From contig CANGFT010000004.1 of the NCBI GenBank assembly GCA_947453205.1, positions 1 to 64,000 of the forward strand: a stretch of 64,000 nt of DNA, written 5' to 3'. The stretch is from Beijerinckiaceae bacterium. GTDB lineage: Bacteria; Pseudomonadota; Alphaproteobacteria; Rhizobiales; Beijerinckiaceae. The position numbers were made by a program, and so were the translations under genes. Positions 35,094 through 44,116 of the stretch are shown here, in pieces. The notes below the pieces were generated by a model that saw only the letters and a program-made list of their open reading frames with translations, made no database searches and was not told the origin of the DNA. Position 1 is the stretch's first letter. Each line of letters starts with the position of its first letter.

Positions 35094-37256
35094 ATGTCGA
35101 ACTTTGCGAATCACAAACTGAGATCGCTGGCGTCGCTCGTGCGGACCTTCATCGCGGCGCGCGGGGGCAACATCGGCCTGGCGACGGCTCTGATGATCGC
35201 GCCGATGGTGGCGATGGCTGGCGCCGCCGTCGATTATGCGTTTGCGGTGAACGCCCAGGGCAAGCTCGAAGAGGCCGCGAAGATCGCAGCCACTCAGGCC
35301 GCCACGAGCATGCGCCGGGCCATCAACAGCTACACCAGCCCCACCGCGCCGGCGATAGATTTTTATGACCAGGCCGCTTTGAACGATGCGGTGGACGCGG
35401 GGTACCGCTCCTTCGACGATCAGGCCGCCCAGTTGAAGAATGTCACCACCAATTTAAGGCTCGTCGAACTTAAGCGCGTCAGCAATACGATCACCGCCAG
35501 GGTCACCTACACCGCCTTCGTCAACACCTTCATCATGAAGGGTTTCGGCTTCTCGACGATCAAGGCGAGCGGCGAGGGCAAGGTGATCGTGGGCCTGCTG
35601 GATGAACCCGGCGCCAATCCCAGCGGCGCCGGAGCCGATCTCGTCATCAATGAAACCTGGGATCGCCCCGTGGATCCCGCAACAGGCAAATACTATGATC
35701 AGTTGGTGGCCGGGGGCGCAAAGGTTCCCGTTGTGAACAACTGGTACAGCGGCACCCCCGGCGGCACCACCAGGCCCCTGGTGATGCCGACTGATACTGA
35801 CGTCGTCAACAATCCCGCGTTCAAATTCGCGATGCGCGTGGGGCATCCCCAGGGCTTCGTGGCGCCGATCCTGTCAAAAAAGGTCTATCTGCAAGCCGGC
35901 GATTATGAATTGCGCTATTGGTACAGATCGACGCTGATCTATCCGGATTATGAGCCGGCCTATGTCTGCGGCAGCGTCGAGTCGGAAATGAACTGGGCCA
36001 TATCGGGCCGGACCCGCCTGTTCGGCAACACGAAGGCCCAAATGACCGCGAACACCATCTCCACCGCACAAACGACCCGCGCGGGCGTTTATCTGCAGCC
36101 GATTCTGACCAATCCACAGCTCGCCACGGATGCGCCGACCATCAATCAGTTCATCGCGCCGCCCGCACTATCGGACAAAATCACAACCAAGCGGGCGGAC
36201 AATAGCGCGAACCGGCTGGACATCTGCGCCTATTCGGGACGCTGGATTGAACGCAGCATCCCCCTCAAGGTCACGGCCTCCGGCTATTTCTGGCTGAGCT
36301 TCGTCGCGGAAAAGCCGACCTCCACCACCGATCTCAACGGCTTTTACCTTGGCCCCATCAAATTATGTTCAGGCCCCTGCACGGGCGCGCCCAACAATAA
36401 TTCGCCATGGCCCGCCTATGACGCCGCCACCCAGAGCCGCACGCTTCTGTTCTCCGACTCCTTCGAGATTCCCCAGAAAACCGCGGGCTACCCGTTCTCT
36501 CTGGCTTCCGGCGCTTTTGCCGCCAGCTCAGGCTATGAAAATCCGCCTCTCGGCTGGTTCGTCCGTGATCGCAAGTACGATGTTATATCACCCGTCAGCC
36601 CGGATAATACTACAATCTATTTCACCTATGGCGCTGCCGGGACCGATCGGCCATCCCCCGCGGAGGGATCGCGATATGTCAGGACGGTGACGGACAATGC
36701 GGGGCTGGCGCGTCAATTGTTGTTGCTGCCGGGCTATTATCGCCTCACGGTCGCGGCGGCTACGCATGCCAGGCCAGACCCATGCGACGTGGATGATCCG
36801 TCAGCCTATGATATCGACTTCCAAAGGTCCGATTACACAGTGACGCAAAAGGACCCGACCCTTGCGCCGCCCGGAACGGATGGTGTCCATGCTGGAACAG
36901 CGGTGACAGTGACGGGATGCGGCACGATGGTTAAAGTCGTCGTCTGCTACCGCGTCACAGGAACCCAATTTTACCAGTTCATGTTCGGCAGCGATAAGGC
37001 GATCAGCAGCTATGTCGATCCAAACGGCGTCACGAGAAACATTCAGGCGTCGTTCGACGACGTCACATTCGAATTCCTGTCGAATGATTTCAAGGCAGGC
37101 TTCCCCGATCCGCAAAAAAACTGCTCATTCGAGAAGTCCGAGGGCTCCACCAAAACCACAGTTGTGACCACCTTGACCGTCGCCGGCGGCTCGTTGTGGC
37201 CAGGCGATACGGTGCGGACGCTTGACCGCGTGAAGGTGACGGCCCCGCTGCCCTGA
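35094..37256 (+). CDS. TadG-like protein with two carbohydrate-binding-like beta modules
   Basis: 720 residues from ATG 35094. Residues 25-75 (GGNIGLATALMIAPMVAMAG then AVDYAFAVNAQGKLEEAAKI) are the TadG N-terminal helix region that anchors it in the inner membrane. About 80-170 continue the usual pilus-associated domain. The long remainder appears to be two similar beta-rich modules (about 183-425 and 450-690). Each has an opening D/N-x-(W/F)-(D/E)-x-P, an LxAG/LPG-Y-x-L strand (VYLQAGDYELRYWYRS; LLLPGYYRLTVAAATH) and a closing Gly-rich strand with Asp, the layout of galactose-binding CBM-like domains. Ordinary TadG proteins are shorter and carry no such pair. Confidence 0.82.
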   Translation: MSNFANHKLRSLASLVRTFIAARGGNIGLATALMIAPMVAMAGAAVDYAFAVNAQGKLEEAAKIAATQAATSMRRAINSYTSPTAPAIDFYDQAALNDAVDAGYRSFDDQAAQLKNVTTNLRLVELKRVSNTITARVTYTAFVNTFIMKGFGFSTIKASGEGKVIVGLLDEPGANPSGAGADLVINETWDRPVDPATGKYYDQLVAGGAKVPVVNNWYSGTPGGTTRPLVMPTDTDVVNNPAFKFAMRVGHPQGFVAPILSKKVYLQAGDYELRYWYRSTLIYPDYEPAYVCGSVESEMNWAISGRTRLFGNTKAQMTANTISTAQTTRAGVYLQPILTNPQLATDAPTINQFIAPPALSDKITTKRADNSANRLDICAYSGRWIERSIPLKVTASGYFWLSFVAEKPTSTTDLNGFYLGPIKLCSGPCTGAPNNNSPWPAYDAATQSRTLLFSDSFEIPQKTAGYPFSLASGAFAASSGYENPPLGWFVRDRKYDVISPVSPDNTTIYFTYGAAGTDRPSPAEGSRYVRTVTDNAGLARQLLLLPGYYRLTVAAATHARPDPCDVDDPSAYDIDFQRSDYTVTQKDPTLAPPGTDGVHAGTAVTVTGCGTMVKVVVCYRVTGTQFYQFMFGSDKAISSYVDPNGVTRNIQASFDDVTFEFLSNDFKAGFPDPQKNCSFEKSEGSTKTTVVTTLTVAGGSLWPGDTVRTLDRVKVTAPLP

Positions 37257-37280
37257 TCCACCGGCGGGACGTCAAACGAA

Positions 37281-37307
37281 AGCGGGCGCCGCAGGGGCGC
37301 CCGTTTG
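37281..37307. terminator. bidirectional terminator between tadG and rpoH
   Basis: An 8-bp perfect stem CGGGCGCC / GGCGCCCG with a 5-base loop, extended by A-T and G-T pairs. It is followed by TTTGTCT on the plus strand and GCTTTCGTTT on the minus strand. It lies between the stops of two convergent genes. Confidence 0.65.
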
Positions 37308-37337
37308 TCTGTCGCATATGGCCTTGACGACCCTGTC

Positions 37338-38237
37338 TCAGGGCGAGATGGAGCCCGGCGCGGGCAGGGCCTCGACTTTCGCAAGGCCCGCCACGACCGC
37401 CTTCTGCACCTTCTCGAAGGCGCGCACCTCGATCTGGCGCACGCGCTCGCGGGAGATGCCGAATTCGGCGGAGAGCTCCTCCAGCGTCACGGGCTCATCA
37501 AGCAGGCGGCGCGCCTCGAAGATGCGCCGCTCGCGCTCGTTGAGGGTGCCCAGCGCCTGACGCAGGGCGCCGAGGCGGTTGTCGCTCTCCTCGCTCTCGA
37601 CCAGCAGGGATTCCTGGCTCGACGTGTCATCGACCAGCCAATCCTGCCACTCCCCGCCCTCGCCTTCCTGACGGATCGGCGCATTGAGGGAGGCGTCGCC
37701 GCTCATGCGGCGGTTCATGTCCACCACATCCTGCTCGGTGACGCCGAGCGAGGTGGCGATGCTCTTGACCTGATCGGGGCGCAGATCGCCCTCCTCAAGG
37801 GCCGAGATATGGCTCTTGGCCTTGCGCAGGTTGAAGAACAGCTTCTTCTGGTTCGCGGTCGTGCCCATCTTCACGAGCGACCAGGAGCGCAGGATATATT
37901 CCTGAATGGCCGCGCGGATCCACCACATGGCGTAGGTGGCGAGGCGGAAGCCCTTGTCGGGCTCAAACCGCTTCACGGCCTGCATGAGGCCCACATTGCC
38001 TTCCGAGACGACCTCGCCGATGGGCAGGCCATAGCCGCGGTAGCCCATCGCGATCTTGGCCACGAGACGCAGATGGGACGTCACGAGCTTCTGCGCCGCA
38101 TCGCGGTCGCCGTGCTCGCGCCAGCGCTTGGCCAGCATATATTCTTCCTGCGGCTCCAGCATGGGGAACCGGCGGATTTCAGCGAGGTAGCGCGACAGGC
38201 CACCTTCAGCGGAGACAAGAGGAAACGCAGCAGCCAT
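37338..38237 (-). CDS. rpoH: RNA polymerase sigma-32 factor RpoH
   Basis: 299 residues from ATG 38237, which has a perfect GGAGG 5 nt upstream; an ATG at 38249 is inferior. Region 2 (SEGNVGLMQAVKRFEPDKGFRLATYAMWWIRAAIQEYI), the RpoH box QKKLFFNLRKAK (near residue 130) that distinguishes RpoH from other sigma-70 proteins, and region 4 (TLEELSAEFGISRERVRQIE) are all complete. It directs heat-shock transcription. Alphaproteobacteria often have two copies; only this one is visible. A sigma-70-like promoter is proposed at 38433-38461. Confidence 0.97.
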   Translation of the reverse strand: MAAAFPLVSAEGGLSRYLAEIRRFPMLEPQEEYMLAKRWREHGDRDAAQKLVTSHLRLVAKIAMGYRGYGLPIGEVVSEGNVGLMQAVKRFEPDKGFRLATYAMWWIRAAIQEYILRSWSLVKMGTTANQKKLFFNLRKAKSHISALEEGDLRPDQVKSIATSLGVTEQDVVDMNRRMSGDASLNAPIRQEGEGGEWQDWLVDDTSSQESLLVESEESDNRLGALRQALGTLNERERRIFEARRLLDEPVTLEELSAEFGISRERVRQIEVRAFEKVQKAVVAGLAKVEALPAPGSISP

Positions 38238-38432
38238 TCCAACCTCCATGGAACCCCTGGGGGCGCCTGGCGTTCCGGCCCCGCAACCCCTGATGTCCTT
38301 ACGAAACGCCGGGTTCGCTGGACCATCGGGGACCGGGCCGGTCCGCCGCCGCCAGCGCGAACGCTCACGGCTCAGCTCATATAGGAGCGCCCGACCATGG
38401 CCGAAAGAGGGCAAGGTTCGGCGCAAAGGCGT

Positions 38433-38461
38433 GTAAAGGGTTAACTTTCGTTCATCTTCAA
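38433..38461 (-). promoter_or_regulatory. possible sigma-70 promoter of rpoH
   Basis: On the minus strand: TTGAAG, a 17-bp spacer, CTTTAC, in a locally AT-rich stretch. This would give a leader of nearly 200 nt before the rpoH start. Based on consensus only. Confidence 0.35.
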
Positions 38462-38491
38462 TGTGTTATGACCCCCGCAGTTCCCGAAAAA

Positions 38492-39592
38492 TCAGAATCC
38501 GGGGCCTCCGAGCGCCTCCGCCAGCGCCGCCAGCTCCCCGCTCAGGGGGCTTTCGAAGAGCATCTCCTCATGGGTCACGGGATGTTCAAATCCCAGTGAG
38601 GTCGCATGGAGGGCCTGACGGCGCAGCCCATCCACCATGGCCCGGACGGGCTCGGGCAGAAGGGCGGTCTTGGTGCGGAAGCCCTGCGCATAGAGCGGAT
38701 CGCCCAGAACGGGATGGCCGATATGGGCCATATGGACGCGGATCTGGTGGGTGCGTCCGGTCTCGAGGCTGCATCGCACCAGCGACACCAGCGGCCGACC
38801 ATTGGCGTCGCGCCCGAAGGAGCGTTCGACCCTGAAATGGGTGATGGCCTCGCGCCCCTTCTCCGGGGAGACCACAGCCTGCTTCTCGCGATGCCAGGGA
38901 TGGCGCCCGAGCGGCGCGTCGATCATGCCCGCGCCGCTTTCGGGCTGGCCCCAGACGAAGGCGAGATAGTCGCGGGTGAGGGAGAGGGTGCGTCCGTGGT
39001 CGGCGAAGAGCGCGGAAAGGCCCTGATGGGCCTCATCGGTCTTGGCGACGACCAGCAGGCCCGAGGTGTCCTTGTCGAGCCGGTGGACGATGCCGGGACG
39101 CTTGACGCCGCCGATGCCCGACAGGCTCTCGCCGCAATGGGCGATGAGGGCGTTGACCAGCGTGCCCGTCTCATGGCCCGCCGCCGGATGCACCACAAGG
39201 CCGGCGGGCTTTTCGATGATGACGATCCACTCATCCTCGTGGACCACGTTCAGGGGAATGGCCTCGCCCGCAGGCTCGGGGGCCACAGGCTCGGGCACGA
39301 CGATCTCGACGTTCTGGCCGGCGCGGACCTTGGCGGCGGCGTCGCTGATCTGCCGGCCGTCCACATGGACATAGCCTGCCTCCACGAGGCCCTTGATCCG
39401 GGTGCGCGACAGGCCGTCCGAAATGCCCGCCAGAAACTTGTCGAGCCGTCCGCCCTCCTCCACCGCGAAGACGTGGGAGCCCGGCGGCAGGCCGGGGCCG
39501 GCGCGAACGGGCGCGGGAGGCGCTTCCTCCTCGGGTTCCGGCGGCAGGGCGGCGATGGAGGCCTGATAGCGGCGCTTGGCGTGTTGGTTCAT
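38492..39592 (-). CDS. rluD: RluD-like 23S rRNA pseudouridine synthase (RluA family)
   Basis: 366 residues. An N-terminal S4 RNA-binding domain (GRLDKFLAGISDGLSRTRIKGLVEAGYVHVDG) is followed by the synthase domain with the catalytic HRLDKDTSGLLVVAKT and later LETGRTHQIRVHMAHIGHPVLGDPLY. The S4 domain and length fit RluD (U1911/1915/1917 of 23S rRNA) better than RluA or RluC. It lies upstream of rpoH on the same strand, a usual alphaproteobacterial order. Confidence 0.93.
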   Translation of the reverse strand: MNQHAKRRYQASIAALPPEPEEEAPPAPVRAGPGLPPGSHVFAVEEGGRLDKFLAGISDGLSRTRIKGLVEAGYVHVDGRQISDAAAKVRAGQNVEIVVPEPVAPEPAGEAIPLNVVHEDEWIVIIEKPAGLVVHPAAGHETGTLVNALIAHCGESLSGIGGVKRPGIVHRLDKDTSGLLVVAKTDEAHQGLSALFADHGRTLSLTRDYLAFVWGQPESGAGMIDAPLGRHPWHREKQAVVSPEKGREAITHFRVERSFGRDANGRPLVSLVRCSLETGRTHQIRVHMAHIGHPVLGDPLYAQGFRTKTALLPEPVRAMVDGLRRQALHATSLGFEHPVTHEEMLFESPLSGELAALAEALGGPGF

Positions 39593-39702
39593 GGCGCCTC
39601 CATAGCACGGCCGCAGGCGCAGATGCGAGGGAAGACGCGAAGGGTGAGGGCAAGCGAGAGGGGAATGAAGACTTGGCGCCGCCCGCCTGCTAAACCCGGC
39701 CC

Positions 39703-40905
39703 ATGACCCAAACCGCAGAGATCGCCGTCATCGGCTCCGGCCCCGCAGGCCTCATGGCCGCCGAGGCCGCCGCAGCCGCCGGCGCCCGCGTGACCATCTT
39801 CGAGCGCATGCCTTCCCCCGCCCGCAAGTTTCTGCTGGCCGGGCGCGGCGGCCTCAACCTCACCCATAGCGAGGCGCTTCCGGCCTTCCTCCCCCGCTAC
39901 GGGCAGGCGCAGCAGCCGCTTGCGCCGATCATCGAGGCCTTCGGGCCCGATGCGCTGCGGGCCTGGGCGGAGAGCCTGGGGCAGAGCTGTTTCGTCGGCT
40001 CGAGCGGGCGGGTCTTCCCCGAGAGCTTCAAGGCCTCGCCGCTCCTGCGGGCCTGGCTGCGCAGGCTGGAGGGGCTTGGCGTCGAACTGCGGCTTCGCCA
40101 CGCCTTTCGCGGCTGGGACGCGCGGGGGCGCCTGCGCTTCGACACCCCGGAGGGCGAGCGCCTTGTGGAGGCGGGCGCCTGCGTGATGGCGCTGGGCGGC
40201 GCCTCCTGGCCGCGTATGGGCTCTGATGGGGGCTGGGTCGACCTGCTGCGCGCCGAGGGCCTTTCGGTCGCGCCGCTGCGCCCGTCCAACTGCGGCTTCG
40301 ACGTGGACTGGTCGCCCGTGCTGAAAAGCTTCGCCGGGGCGCCGCTCGGGCCGGTGACGCTGACAGGCGCGGGCCGCAGCCTGCGCGGGGAATGCGTCAT
40401 CACGGAATACGGGATCGAAGGCGGCGCCATCTACGCCCTGTCCGCCGGTCTGCGCGACGCCATCGAGCGGGACGGCGCGAGCGAGCTTGTGGTCGATCTG
40501 CGCCCCGACGTCTCGCTTGAGGCGCTGGCGGCGCGGCTCGGGCGCCCGCGCGGCGGCCAGTCCATCGCGAGCGTGCTGCGCAAATCAGGCGGGCTCACGC
40601 CCATCGCGGCGGCGCTGGCGCGCGAAGCGGGGCCTCTGCCCGCCGATCCCGCAGACCTTGCCGCCCGCATCAAAGCGCTGCCCCTGCGCCTTGTGGGCGT
40701 GCGGCCCATCGCCCGCGCCATCTCCAGCGCGGGGGGCCTGCGCTTTGACGATGTGACGGAGGATCTCATGGTCCGCAGCAGGCCCGGCCTCTTCGTGGCG
40801 GGCGAAATGCTGGACTGGGAGGCGCCGACCGGCGGCTATCTCCTGCAGGCCTGTTTCGCCAGCGGCCGCAGGGCGGGCGAGGCTGCGGCGCGATACGCGG
40901 GCTGA
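39703..40905 (+). CDS. HI0933/BaiN-family FAD-dependent flavoprotein
   Basis: 400 residues. GSGPAGLMAAEAAAAAGARV at the N-terminus is the FAD GxGxxG motif, followed by RKFLLAGRGGLNLTHSE, the HI0933-family signature. The end reads GYLLQACFASGRRAGEAAA, closing the FAD site. Family members are YhiN-like NAD(P)/FAD oxidoreductases of uncertain role; BaiN from gut clostridia reduces bile-acid double bonds. It is divergent from rluD. Confidence 0.92.
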   Translation: MTQTAEIAVIGSGPAGLMAAEAAAAAGARVTIFERMPSPARKFLLAGRGGLNLTHSEALPAFLPRYGQAQQPLAPIIEAFGPDALRAWAESLGQSCFVGSSGRVFPESFKASPLLRAWLRRLEGLGVELRLRHAFRGWDARGRLRFDTPEGERLVEAGACVMALGGASWPRMGSDGGWVDLLRAEGLSVAPLRPSNCGFDVDWSPVLKSFAGAPLGPVTLTGAGRSLRGECVITEYGIEGGAIYALSAGLRDAIERDGASELVVDLRPDVSLEALAARLGRPRGGQSIASVLRKSGGLTPIAAALAREAGPLPADPADLAARIKALPLRLVGVRPIARAISSAGGLRFDDVTEDLMVRSRPGLFVAGEMLDWEAPTGGYLLQACFASGRRAGEAAARYAG

Positions 40906-40909
40906 GGGC

Positions 40910-42430
40910 TTACGATCCCCCGGCGAAGGCGACTTCGCGGGATTTGCGGATGGCCGGCAGCACCGTGACGAGGATCAGCAGCACGCAGAGCCCCAGCAGG
41001 GTCGCGGAGATCGGGCGCTCGATGAAGATCATGGGATCGCCGCGCGACAGCACGAGCGAGCGGCGCAGGTTCTCCTCCATCATCGGCCCCAGCAGGAAGC
41101 CAAGGATCATGGGCGCCGGTTCGCAGCCCACGCGCACCAGCACATAACCGAAGATGGCGAAGACCGTGGTCATGGCCATCATCACCCAGTTGCTGTTGAT
41201 TCCGTAGACGCCGATGACGCAGAACAGCAGGATGGCCGGGTAAAGCAGGCGATAGGGAACCGACAGCAGCTTCACCCAGATGCCGACCATCGGCAGGTTG
41301 ATGATGACCAGCATCACATTGCCGATCCACATGCTGGCGACCATGCCCCAGAAGAGGTCCGGCCGGCTGGTCATCACCGCCGAGCCCGGCTGCATGCCCT
41401 GAATCACCATGGCGCCCATCATCAGGGCCATGATCGGGTTGGAGGGCAGCCCCAGGGTGAGCAGCGGGATGAAGGAGGTCTGCGCCGCCGCGTTGTTGGC
41501 GGCCTCGGGCCCCGCCACCCCTTCGATGGCGCCCTTGCCGAAACGGCCGGGATCATCGGCGATCTTCTTCTCCAGCGTATAGCTGGCGAAGGAGGCGAGC
41601 ACGGCGCCGCCGCCCGGAAGGATTCCCAGAATGGCGCCAAGCCCCGTGCCGCGCACCACCGGCTTCCAGGCCTCGATGAAATCGCTCCAGGATGGCCAGA
41701 GGTCCGCAAAACGGGTCGAAACCGCCGTGCGGTCGAGTTCTGGCTCCTCGAGATTGCGGATGATCTCGACGATGCCGAAAAGGCCGATGACCATGGGCAG
41801 GAAGTCGACGCCGTCCCAGAGTTCGGAGACGCCGAACGTGTAGCGCGCCACGCCGCTGTTGGCGTCCGTGCCCACAAGGCCGAACAGGAGGCCCACCAGC
41901 ACCATGCCGATGGCGTTGATGATCGAGCCCTGCGCCATCACCACGGCCATGAGAAGGCCGAGCGCCATCAGGGAGAAATAGTCAGGCGAGTTGAATTTCT
42001 GCGCGAAGTCGGCGAGCGGCGGCCCGAAGGCGGCGATGAAGACCGTGCCCACGCAGCCCGCGAAGAATGACCCCAGCGCCGCCACCGCCAGCGCCGCCCC
42101 CGCGCGTCCCTGCCGCGCCATCTGGTAGCCGTCGATGCAGGTCACGACCGAGGAGGCCTCGCCGGGCATGTTCACGAGAATGGAGGTCGTCGAGCCGCCA
42201 TATTGCGCGCCGTAATAAATGCCCGCGAGCATGATGAGCGACGACAGGGGATCAAGGCCGAAGGTCAGCGGCAGGAGCATGGCGATGGTGGGAATCGGCC
42301 CGATGCCCGGCAGCACGCCGATCAATGTGCCGAGCATGCAGCCGATCAGGGCGAAGCCGATGTTCTGCAGGCTTCCGGCGGCGGCGAAGCCCATCGCGAG
42401 GTTGGAGAAGGCGTCCATCATCGCGCTCAC
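40910..42430 (-). CDS. tctA: tripartite tricarboxylate transporter large permease TctA
   Basis: 506 residues, the normal TctA length, about 12 helices. LIGVLPGIGPIPTIAMLLPLT and YGGSTTSILVNMPGEASSVVTC are the two TctA signatures, and GILPGGGAVLASFASYTLEKKI repeats the pattern in the second half. It forms the transport channel together with TctB. The GTG start overlaps the tctB stop by 4 bp (GTGA). Confidence 0.95.
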   Translation of the reverse strand: MSAMMDAFSNLAMGFAAAGSLQNIGFALIGCMLGTLIGVLPGIGPIPTIAMLLPLTFGLDPLSSLIMLAGIYYGAQYGGSTTSILVNMPGEASSVVTCIDGYQMARQGRAGAALAVAALGSFFAGCVGTVFIAAFGPPLADFAQKFNSPDYFSLMALGLLMAVVMAQGSIINAIGMVLVGLLFGLVGTDANSGVARYTFGVSELWDGVDFLPMVIGLFGIVEIIRNLEEPELDRTAVSTRFADLWPSWSDFIEAWKPVVRGTGLGAILGILPGGGAVLASFASYTLEKKIADDPGRFGKGAIEGVAGPEAANNAAAQTSFIPLLTLGLPSNPIMALMMGAMVIQGMQPGSAVMTSRPDLFWGMVASMWIGNVMLVIINLPMVGIWVKLLSVPYRLLYPAILLFCVIGVYGINSNWVMMAMTTVFAIFGYVLVRVGCEPAPMILGFLLGPMMEENLRRSLVLSRGDPMIFIERPISATLLGLCVLLILVTVLPAIRKSREVAFAGGS

Positions 42431-42876
42431 TCACCCCACCAGGCGGGCATGGACTGGCCGAGCCCATAGACGAACAGGAGCACCGAGAATACGCCCAGAA
42501 CAGCCGCGAGAACCGCGATCTCGCCCCATCTGGCCCCTGGCCGCGCCTCCGCCGCGATGAAGGTCAGCAGCGCCGCGCTGAAGGCGAGGCCGATATAGTT
42601 GATGGCGAGGCCGAAGATCATCATGGCCGCGCACACGAAGGTCAGCGGCCGCCAATGGGGCCTTTCGATCGCAGGCCCCTCGACAATGAAGGCCGACGCT
42701 CCCTTCAGCAGGCCTATGCCGAGAATGAGCAGGCTCAGAATGGTGGGGAAGAACCCCGGACCCATTTTGGCGGCTGATCCGAAAGTCAGATCGCGCCCGA
42801 AGACAAGCCCGATGGCGGCAAGGCTGATGAAAATGACCGCCGCGCCCAGATTCTGCGGGCTTCTCACGCGAATCAT
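42427..42876 (-). CDS. tctB: tripartite tricarboxylate transporter small subunit TctB
   Basis: 149 residues, four hydrophobic helices (about 14-30, 45-62, 80-98, 116-140), with GPGFFPTILSLLILGIGLL typical of TctB. It partners TctA. GGGGAA lies upstream of the ATG. It is divergent from tctC, which supplies the periplasmic binding protein. Confidence 0.92.
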   Translation of the reverse strand: MIRVRSPQNLGAAVIFISLAAIGLVFGRDLTFGSAAKMGPGFFPTILSLLILGIGLLKGASAFIVEGPAIERPHWRPLTFVCAAMMIFGLAINYIGLAFSAALLTFIAAEARPGARWGEIAVLAAVLGVFSVLLFVYGLGQSMPAWWGE

Positions 42877-42940
42877 CCGTTCCCCCGTGTTCGATCCCCA
42901 GAGCCTCGTCTAGCCCTCGCCGTTCCACCATGAAGTAGCA

Positions 42941-42969
42941 TGGCCCATGTTGTTTGGCGATATGGGCCA
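42941..42969. promoter_or_regulatory. inverted repeat TGGCCCAT-N13-ATGGGCCA between tctB and tctC
   Basis: Perfect 8-bp arms with a 13-bp spacer in the 185-bp gap between the divergent tctBA and tctC genes. It shares ATGGGCCAA with the inverted repeat at 23438-23453. An IclR-family regulator gene follows tctC and is the obvious candidate to bind here, though this is unproven. Confidence 0.45.
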
Positions 42970-43061
42970 ATGCTGCGCAAGGACTGGACAAGCGCCTCAG
43001 AGCTTGCAAGATTCAACCTACGAAGCGCGCACAAGCGCGCGGCGACATTGGGAGGGTGACT

Positions 43062-44048
43062 GTGATTTCAAGACGCGACATCATGAAATCGGGCGCTGGC
43101 GCGCTCATCGCTTCGGCTTTGGGGCCGGTGACGGTCTTCGCGCAGGCGGCGGACTATCCGAACAAGCCGATCCACGCCATCTGCATGTTTCCGCCGGGCT
43201 CCGGCGCCGACATTCTCGTGCGTTTCTTCGCCAAGAAACTCAGCGACATCTCCGGCAAGACGGTGGTCGTGGAGAACAAGGCGGGCGCTTTCGGCAATAT
43301 CGCCACAGAGGCCGTGGCCCGCTCGAAGCCCGATGGCTACACGATCTACATCGCGCCGGGCTCCTCGGTCTTTTCCGCGGCGAAACACCTGTTCAACAAG
43401 CTGCCCTTCGATCCCATGGCGGATTTCGATCATGTGACCCTGCTCGCGCGGCTGCCCTTCCTGATGGTCGTGAACGCCGAGTCGCCCTATAAAACCGTCG
43501 CCGATCTCACCGCCGATCTGAAGCAGAAGGGCGACAAGGCCTCCTATGGGTCGGTCGCCAACACCGGGCTCGTGGGCAGCGAACTCTACAAGGCGCAGTT
43601 CGGCCTGAAGACCGTGGAGGTCAAATACAAGGATCCGCAGGCCATGCTGAACGATCTCATCGGCGGCAACCTCGCCTTCGGCCACATCGACCCCACCGGC
43701 GTGCTCGCGCAGCTCAAGAGCGGCAAGCTGCGCGCCCTCGCCACCACGGCGGGCGAGCGCATGAAGGCCCTGCCCGACATTCCCAGCGCCAAGGAAGCGG
43801 GCATCGACAACACCAACCTCACGGCGTGGTGGTCCGTCCATACGCCCGCCAAGACCGACAAGGCCATCCTCGCCAAGCTCGAAACCTGGTTCAACGCCGT
43901 CGCGCGCGACCCTGAGGTGGAGAAGTTCCTCGCCAACATCGGCGTCGACGCCTATCCCGGCGATTCCGCCACACTGAACGCCCTGATGGTCAGCGACATG
44001 GCCGCCTGGGGCCGCTACGTCGATCTGGCCAAGATCGAAAAGCTCTGA
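43062..44048 (+). CDS. tctC: TctC/Bug-family receptor with twin-arginine signal
   Basis: 328 residues from a GTG with GGAGGG 5 nt upstream; the longer frame into 42954 is rejected. The signal peptide has a twin-arginine motif, SRRDIMKSGAGALIASALG, and ends AQA, so export is probably by Tat. The mature protein has YPNKPIHAICMFPPGSGADI (Bug start) and KTVVVENKAGAFGNIATEAVARSKPDGYTIYI, both typical. It is the binding protein of the TctABC system and is divergent from tctBA. Confidence 0.94.
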   Translation: MISRRDIMKSGAGALIASALGPVTVFAQAADYPNKPIHAICMFPPGSGADILVRFFAKKLSDISGKTVVVENKAGAFGNIATEAVARSKPDGYTIYIAPGSSVFSAAKHLFNKLPFDPMADFDHVTLLARLPFLMVVNAESPYKTVADLTADLKQKGDKASYGSVANTGLVGSELYKAQFGLKTVEVKYKDPQAMLNDLIGGNLAFGHIDPTGVLAQLKSGKLRALATTAGERMKALPDIPSAKEAGIDNTNLTAWWSVHTPAKTDKAILAKLETWFNAVARDPEVEKFLANIGVDAYPGDSATLNALMVSDMAAWGRYVDLAKIEKL

Positions 44049-44055
44049 CGATCGA

Positions 44056-44086
44056 AGGGACCGGGGCGCTGCTTCGGTCCCTCTTT
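44056..44086 (+). terminator. Rho-independent terminator after tctC
   Basis: An 8-bp stem AGGGACCG / CGGTCCCT with an 11-base loop, followed by CTTTCGTT, 8 bp after the stop. Confidence 0.7.
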
Positions 44087-44116
44087 CGTTCGTCCTGGCG
44101 CTGATATGGCTGAGGC

